Of a stretch of DNA of 64,000 nt, positions 59,065-64,000 are shown piece by piece. The stretch is from assembly GCF_017876155.1 (NCBI RefSeq), contig NZ_JAGINP010000035.1:1-64000 (forward strand), read 5' to 3'. Source of the stretch: Azospirillum rugosum (GTDB taxonomy: Bacteria > Pseudomonadota > Alphaproteobacteria > Azospirillales > Azospirillaceae). The position numbers were made by a program, and so were the translations under genes. Position 1 is the first letter of the stretch. Each line of letters opens with the position of its first letter. Below the pieces are notes generated by a model, which saw only the letters and a program-made list of their open reading frames with translations, was not told where the DNA came from and ran no database searches.

Positions 59065-60066
59065 ATGAAGAAGATCCTCAACAACCCCGCCGACTATGTG
59101 GACGAGATGCTGGATGGGCTGTGCGCGGCCCATCCGGAGAGCTATCGCCGCGCGGGTGAGAGCGGGCGCGTCATCGTCCGCGCCGACGCGCCGGTCCAGG
59201 GCAAGGTCGGCGTCGTGTCGGGCGGCGGCTCCGGCCACCTGCCGACCTTCACCGGCTATGTCGGGCGCGGCCTGCTCGACGCCTGCTCCATCGGCAACGT
59301 CTTCGCCGGGCCGAGCGTGGGCGACTGCGTGGACGCCATGCGGGCGGCCGACGGCGGGGCCGGCGTGCTGCGCCTCTACGGCAACTACGGCGGCGACCGC
59401 ATGAACTTCGACATGGCGGGCGAACTGCTGGAGATGGAGGGGATGGAGTCGACCACCGTGCTGGTGGCCGACGACATCGCCAGCGCCCCGCGCGAGGAGA
59501 AGGCCAAGCGGCGCGGCGTCGCCGGCCTGCTCTACGCCTACAAGATCGCCGGCGCCATGGCCGACCGGCCGGGCGCCACGCTGGGTGACGTGACGGCGGC
59601 GGCGAGGAAGGCTGTCGAGGCCACGGCGACCATCGGCGTGGCGCTGACACCCTGCATCGTGCCGGAAGCCGGCAAGCCCACCTTCACCATCGCCGAGAAC
59701 GAGATGGAGATGGGCATGGGCATCCACGGCGAACCCGGCCTGTGGCGCGGCCCGCTGAAACCGGCCGACGCCATTGTTGCGGAGATGATGGAGCGGCTTC
59801 TCGCCGACACCGGCATCGGCCGGGGCGAGCGCGTCTCGGTCCTGGTCAACTCGCTCGGCGCCACGCCGCACGAGGAGCTGTACATCCTCTACCGCCGCAT
59901 CGCGCAGGAATTGGCGGACAAAGGCATCACGGTGACCTTTCCGCTGGTCGGCCGCTACGCGACATCCATGGAGATGGCCGGCGCTTCGGTGACGCTGTTC
60001 CGGCTGGACGAGACGCTGGAATCGCTGCTGCGCGCCCCGGCCCACTGCCCGTTCTGGAGCGTCTGA
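59065..60066 (+). CDS. dhaK: Dihydroxyacetone kinase, DhaK subunit
   Basis: This 333-residue protein is the substrate-binding half of a dihydroxyacetone kinase. It has SGGGSGHLPTFTGYVG near residue 52, the ketose-binding segment NYGGDRMNFDMA, and the catalytic histidine, which forms a hemiaminal with the ketose, in MGMGIHGEPG near residue 218. GGGAGGACAACC precedes the ATG. DhaL follows after one base. No DhaM (PTS) gene is present, so the phosphate donor is probably ATP bound by DhaL. Relatives phosphorylate dihydroxyacetone, erythrulose and similar ketoses. Confidence 0.92.
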   Translation: MKKILNNPADYVDEMLDGLCAAHPESYRRAGESGRVIVRADAPVQGKVGVVSGGGSGHLPTFTGYVGRGLLDACSIGNVFAGPSVGDCVDAMRAADGGAGVLRLYGNYGGDRMNFDMAGELLEMEGMESTTVLVADDIASAPREEKAKRRGVAGLLYAYKIAGAMADRPGATLGDVTAAARKAVEATATIGVALTPCIVPEAGKPTFTIAENEMEMGMGIHGEPGLWRGPLKPADAIVAEMMERLLADTGIGRGERVSVLVNSLGATPHEELYILYRRIAQELADKGITVTFPLVGRYATSMEMAGASVTLFRLDETLESLLRAPAHCPFWSV

Positions 60067-60067
60067 C

Positions 60068-60691
60068 ATGGCCCTGACGATCGATACGCTGGGTCCGGCG
60101 CTCGACCGCCTGACCGCCAAGCTGGAGGGGGTGGCTCCGGAACTGAACGAGCTGGACGGCCGCCTCGGCGACGGCGACCTCGGCGCCACGCTGGAGAAAT
60201 GCGCCCGCAACCTGCGGGAGGTGCGGCCGACGCTGCCGCCCGACCTGGGTCAGGCGTTCAAGAGCTGCGCGATGGCCTGCTCCAAGGCGTCGGGATCGAG
60301 CTTCGGCACGTTGCTGGCCGTGGCCTTCCTGACGCTGTCCAAGGCGACCGCCGGGCGTACCGAAGTGCCGTGGGCGGAACTGCCGGAGTTGCTGGGCACC
60401 GTCCGCGACGCGCTGACCGCGCGCGGCGGCGCGTCGCTCGGCGACAAGACCGTGCTCGACACGCTGGAGGCCGCGCGCGCGGCGCTGGCCGGGCTGCCGG
60501 AAGAGGAGCGGAACGATCCGGCCGCCCAGCACCGCGCAGCCGGCGCGGCCGTCGCGGCGACCATCGACACGTTCCGCGACCGGCCGAACCGCATCGGGCG
60601 TGCCCGCATGTTCGCCGACCGCTCCGTGGGGCTGGACGATCCGGGCATGATCGCCTTCCGCCACATGCTTGCCAGCCTGCGGCCGGCCTGA
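60068..60691 (+). CDS. dhaL: Dihydroxyacetone kinase, DhaL subunit
   Basis: This 207-residue protein is the nucleotide-binding half of the kinase. The Mg-phosphate ligands are in DGRLGDGDLGATL near residues 30-42; the usual His after GDGD is Leu here. It also has the conserved SGSSFGTLLAVAF helix and the closing GRARMFADRSVGLDDPG with a conserved aspartate. It starts one base after dhaK, consistent with a DhaK2-DhaL2 complex. It is the last gene of the LacI-controlled run, followed by a strong terminator. Confidence 0.9.
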   Translation: MALTIDTLGPALDRLTAKLEGVAPELNELDGRLGDGDLGATLEKCARNLREVRPTLPPDLGQAFKSCAMACSKASGSSFGTLLAVAFLTLSKATAGRTEVPWAELPELLGTVRDALTARGGASLGDKTVLDTLEAARAALAGLPEEERNDPAAQHRAAGAAVAATIDTFRDRPNRIGRARMFADRSVGLDDPGMIAFRHMLASLRPA

Positions 60692-60751
60692 CCCTTCACC
60701 GTCTCCCAGTGCGTCCATCCTTCGGCTTTCTCCTGCCGAAGGTTCCTCAGC

Positions 60752-60787
60752 GGCTGGGCGTCATAAAGAAACGCCCAGCCATTTTTT
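60752..60787 (+). terminator. Rho-independent terminator after dhaL
   Basis: A perfect 10-bp stem, GGCTGGGCGT...ACGCCCAGCC with a 9-base loop, is followed by ATTTTTT. This is a textbook intrinsic terminator, 60 bases past the dhaL stop. It marks the end of the catabolic run. Confidence 0.9.
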
Positions 60788-60961
60788 CCAGGCCGCAGCG
60801 TGTTGCATGGAGGACGCGGATTCAAACGGAAGTGCGACGCTGGCTGAAGTGCGACGCTGGCCTGTTCCAGGATTTTGCACCTCGGAAATAGTGTATTTGG
60901 TCCTCTGGGAAGGTTGGCGTGAGGTCTGAGCTTCCCCCGCGAGAATGGGAGTGCCACTCGA

Positions 60962-63900
60962 TCAGTCCACGGTCAGGGCGGACGACCAGCGTTGCAGGAA
61001 CAGGAACGCATCGCCCGGTTCGGCGTGCGCGAGGAGGATGGGGTTGAAGCGGGCTTCCGCGTCGAACCGGGCCAGAGCATCCGGGACCGCAGCGAGGTCG
61101 CCCGCCTGACGGATCCGCATCATCGCGTCCAGCAGGTCGAGCCCGTGTCGGTAGGGCAGTTCGTCGAGCCCGCCGCTCCGTTCAAGAACATCCCGGCGCA
61201 TCAGGAAGCACAACTCGTCCAGAAGACCCGCCTGGGTAGAAAAGGCGAGCCGCCCGAAATAGCCCGGAGCCAAGCCGCCCGCACCGAAGCCATAGCGCCG
61301 GCCGATGATCCGGCGATCCGGCGTCACGCCGCAGCTCACCACATGGCCGGCCGCGTCCACCAGCTTGGGCCCCACCGCGACGCAGCCGGTTCCGGACGCG
61401 AAGCGCAGCAGCGCGCCCACCCACCCGGCCTCGTCGAAGCGGACGGTCGGGTGGCAGAACAGCAGATGGGTGCCGGTGCACCGGGCGGCCAACTGCCGGC
61501 GCACCGCTGCCGGAGAGGAGTCGGGCTCCAGCGGACCGAGCGTCCGCGCGTCACCGTCCAGCCCGACACGAAGGATCTGCCCATCCGCGGTCGCGGCAAT
61601 CACCCCGGCCAGTCCCTCGGCCCCGGCGCCCGCTTCAGCCAGCAAGCCGGCCAAGGTGACGGCGGCATCCCGGGTCACCGGCACGGTCAGCAGGAGATCG
61701 GCGCTGGTCTCCGGGCCGCTCCGGGGCCAGAGGACGCGGTAGCCGGCGAGCGATCGCAGCGCGACCACCCGCGCACGCTCCCCGGCCGGGAAGGCGGCGG
61801 CGAGATGCTCCTGGACGGCATCGCGGCCGGCGGCCAGGGCATAGGGCTTCGCGTCGATCGAGGCGGCGGTCGAGTCCGCCCCGGCCCGCCAGTGATACAG
61901 GACGTGCGGGAGATGGACCACGCGGAGCGGCTCGCCGCGCATGTCGTCACGCATCAGCCGGAGGACCAGATCGTGGTCCTGCGACCCCTCGCGGCCCAGG
62001 CGGAACCCGCCGACCCGCCGCACCGCGTCGCGGCGGAACACACCGAGATGGGACACGGCGTTCTGATGCAGCATCAGCAGCGGATCCCAGCCCTTCTTGA
62101 CATTCGCCGCAGCGCGCCGGCCCTGGCGGTCGATCCGGTCCTCGTCGGAAAAAAGGATGTGGGGCCGGTCCGCCCGGACGATGGCATCGGCGACCACGCG
62201 CAAGGCGTCAGGGTGCAGCTCGTCGTCCTGGTCGAGCAGAGCCAGATACTCGCCCACCGCCATGTCGACGGCGCTGTTGCTCGCCGCGGCGATGTGCCCC
62301 CGCTCCGGCCGGGAGGCGACGCGGACGCGCGGATCCGCCGCGGCCGCTTCCGCCAGTCGATCCTGGACCGCCCCATCCTGCGGGCCGTCGACCGCGATGC
62401 ACAGCTCCCAGTTCCCATGGCTTTGCCGCCGGACGCTGTCGATGGCGGCGGCCAGGTCCGGAAGGGACGGCCGGTAGACGGGCATGACGACCGAAAAGCG
62501 GACAGCCTCGGCCCGCGGGTCGCAGCGCCGGACGGCGTCGGCAAGCCGTCGCTGCGCGGTGGCGATCCGGACCCGGGAGGCCGGGGCGTCGCCTTCGGAC
62601 AGAAGGTCGCGGCGCCGTTCGGCGATCTGCGCGGCCGGCGGGCCGCCGGCCGCGTCCCAGGCGGGCAGCTTGGCCCCGCGGGTCAATGCCTCCACCGCGG
62701 CCACGCGATGCCCGGCGTTGGCCGCCGCGAACACCGCCCTGGCATAGGCCAGCGCCCGCGCCGCCGTTTCCGGCGTGCCGGTCGACCCTTCGCCCGCCCC
62801 GGCCCCCGCACCGGCCCCCGCACCGGCCCAGTGGGCCGCGGCGAGGCAGAGCGCGTAGTGCTCCTGCTCCCAGGCAACCTCCGCCAGGGCGAGCCAGAGA
62901 CGGGTGTCGGCGGGGTTGGCGGTGCAACCCTGCGTCAGGACGCCGAGCGCGCGCGCCGCATCGCCATCCGCCACCAGGGTCGCCGCGAGGCTGCGCACGC
63001 TTTCGACGAAATAGGGGTTGCGGGTCAGCACGGCTTCGAACTCCACCGCCGCTGCGGCCCGATGCCCCATGCGGGCCAGCAGGTTGCCGAGGTTGTGCCG
63101 GTGTTCCGCGCGCACAGGATCGCGCCGCACCGCCTCGCGCAGGAAATGGGCGGCAAGCTCCGCGCCGCCGGCCTTTTCCACGCACAGGCCGAAGGTCGCC
63201 GCTGCGGCCGCGATCTTGCCGCTGGAAACCCCCCGGTCGAGCAGGACCGCCAAGGCGGTGCGCGCCGCATCGTCGAGGCGACCGTCCCGGAAGGCGGTCG
63301 CGGCCACCTCCAGCCGCAGGCGGCTGCGCTGTTCCACGGTCAGCTCCACCTCGGCGTGGCGCTCCACGTCGCCGACGGGAGCCGCCCGTTTCCAGGGATA
63401 AGGCGCGCGTGGCGGCCAGGCGAACGCGCCGTCCAGCGACACCGTGCTCAGGTTCGGGTTGTGGTATGGATCCGGGCGCCGTCCCAACTGCCAGCGGGAC
63501 ACGAGCCGGTGGAGTTCGGCCTGACCGGCCATCCGCACCGAATCCCCGCGGCGCGCGCTCCGCGAGACCGACTCGTGATGGTGCAGGGTGGCGTCAGGAA
63601 GATAGAGGGCGTGGAAGCCTTTGGCGCGCAGCTTCAGGCAGAGGTCCACGTCGCTGAAGTTGACCGGAAGCTCGGCCGCGTCGAAACCGTCCACGGCCTT
63701 GAACTTGTCCGCGTCGACCATCAGGCAGGCGCCGGTGACGGCGCTCACCTCCTGGCGCAGGGCGGCGAGGCCGCCATGGCCGGACGAGCCGGCGGGAACA
63801 TGGTGGTGCAGATGCGCCGCCCCGGCTTGCCCCGTCAGCACCACGCCGGCGTGCTGCACGGACCCGTCGGCATAGAGCAGGCGGGCGCCGACCGCGCCGA

Positions 63901-64000
63901 TGTCCGGGCGCCGGGCGTGGACCGCCATGCTCCGCAGCCAGCCGGGGCTGATGCCTTCGGTGTCGTCGTTGAGGAAGCAGAGCAGTTGCCCCGATGCCCG
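60962..64000 (-). CDS. Multidomain glycosyltransferase with TPR repeats, partial
   Basis: The frame is open to the right edge, so the start lies outside; at least 1,012 residues are in the window. It begins inside a first family 2 glycosyltransferase (FLNDDTEGIS, VGARLLYADGSVQHAG, DVDLCLKLR). About 200 residues of TPR-like helices follow (HRHNLGNLLARMG). A second family 2 domain opens with RFSVVMPVYRPSLPDLAAAI and has DQDDELHPDAL. A C-terminal domain of similar type ends the protein. It should build a surface polysaccharide at the inner membrane. It converges on dhaL across the terminator. Confidence 0.85.
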   Translation of the reverse strand, partial: RASGQLLCFLNDDTEGISPGWLRSMAVHARRPDIGAVGARLLYADGSVQHAGVVLTGQAGAAHLHHHVPAGSSGHGGLAALRQEVSAVTGACLMVDADKFKAVDGFDAAELPVNFSDVDLCLKLRAKGFHALYLPDATLHHHESVSRSARRGDSVRMAGQAELHRLVSRWQLGRRPDPYHNPNLSTVSLDGAFAWPPRAPYPWKRAAPVGDVERHAEVELTVEQRSRLRLEVAATAFRDGRLDDAARTALAVLLDRGVSSGKIAAAAATFGLCVEKAGGAELAAHFLREAVRRDPVRAEHRHNLGNLLARMGHRAAAAVEFEAVLTRNPYFVESVRSLAATLVADGDAARALGVLTQGCTANPADTRLWLALAEVAWEQEHYALCLAAAHWAGAGAGAGAGAGEGSTGTPETAARALAYARAVFAAANAGHRVAAVEALTRGAKLPAWDAAGGPPAAQIAERRRDLLSEGDAPASRVRIATAQRRLADAVRRCDPRAEAVRFSVVMPVYRPSLPDLAAAIDSVRRQSHGNWELCIAVDGPQDGAVQDRLAEAAAADPRVRVASRPERGHIAAASNSAVDMAVGEYLALLDQDDELHPDALRVVADAIVRADRPHILFSDEDRIDRQGRRAAANVKKGWDPLLMLHQNAVSHLGVFRRDAVRRVGGFRLGREGSQDHDLVLRLMRDDMRGEPLRVVHLPHVLYHWRAGADSTAASIDAKPYALAAGRDAVQEHLAAAFPAGERARVVALRSLAGYRVLWPRSGPETSADLLLTVPVTRDAAVTLAGLLAEAGAGAEGLAGVIAATADGQILRVGLDGDARTLGPLEPDSSPAAVRRQLAARCTGTHLLFCHPTVRFDEAGWVGALLRFASGTGCVAVGPKLVDAAGHVVSCGVTPDRRIIGRRYGFGAGGLAPGYFGRLAFSTQAGLLDELCFLMRRDVLERSGGLDELPYRHGLDLLDAMMRIRQAGDLAAVPDALARFDAEARFNPILLAHAEPGDAFLFLQRWSSALTVD

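Overview
The window is G+C-rich, densely coding DNA from an alphaproteobacterium, most likely Azospirillum or a close Rhodospirillales relative. That placement is an inference from base composition, lipoprotein and transporter content, and gene repertoire; no rRNA or other marker gene is present. The DNA looks accessory (chromid or plasmid-like): small stress and catabolic operons, many regulators, two transposase scars, several broken genes and one intergenic repeat family. I see no tRNA, rRNA or CRISPR array.

Region A (0.5-28 kb) is an envelope and stress island. It starts with an ArsR / DUF318 permease / thioredoxin-like operon and a class A penicillin-binding protein with an unusual C-terminal domain. 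Then come PEP synthase with a flavodoxin-fold oxidoreductase, a BCAM0308-like zinc-ribbon protein with a ribose-phosphate pyrophosphokinase, an acyl-CoA synthetase and two universal stress proteins. Five promoters here (5187, 8418, 12251, 13777, 28012) carry the same 14-bp CRP/FNR-type palindrome, TTAAC-N4-GTTAA. In four of them it lies 72-75 bases before the start codon, which points to one low-oxygen or nitric-oxide type regulon. Interleaved are an MscS channel, a pqiB-pqiC-pqiA operon, a DUF1254 protein, several lipoproteins, an OmpA-type lipoprotein and a collapsed N-ATPase operon reduced to a beta-gamma fusion.

Region B (28-37 kb) holds an orphan peptide-type binding protein divergent from a LysR regulator, a frameshifted Rieske ferredoxin, a peptide-deformylase homologue, and an operon with a phosphotriesterase-family protein between two DJ-1/PfpI paralogues (one without its nucleophile), followed by an alpha/beta hydrolase. 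It ends in a decayed transposase.

Region C (37-47 kb) is a hydroxy-acid catabolic module: an RraA-type aldolase, a D-2-hydroxyacid dehydrogenase, a polar amino-acid type ABC importer and an FMN-dependent alpha-hydroxyacid oxidase. Two tandem LysR genes read away from it, followed by an AtuA/DUF4387 pair.

Region D (47-61 kb) is a LacI-controlled catabolic system: a ribose-type ABC importer, two paralogous two-subunit CoA-transferases, a CaiB-type CoA-transferase, a ThDP-dependent enzyme and DhaK/DhaL, ending in a clear terminator. LacI-type operators lie in the divergent promoter, before the ThDP gene, and at two places inside the importer ATPase gene where they coincide with very rare codons. 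I propose that a 2-hydroxy acid is activated to a CoA ester, cleaved by the ThDP enzyme, and that the ketose product is phosphorylated by DhaKL. This is the best candidate here for an undescribed pathway. The window closes inside a large glycosyltransferase/TPR gene that runs off the right edge.
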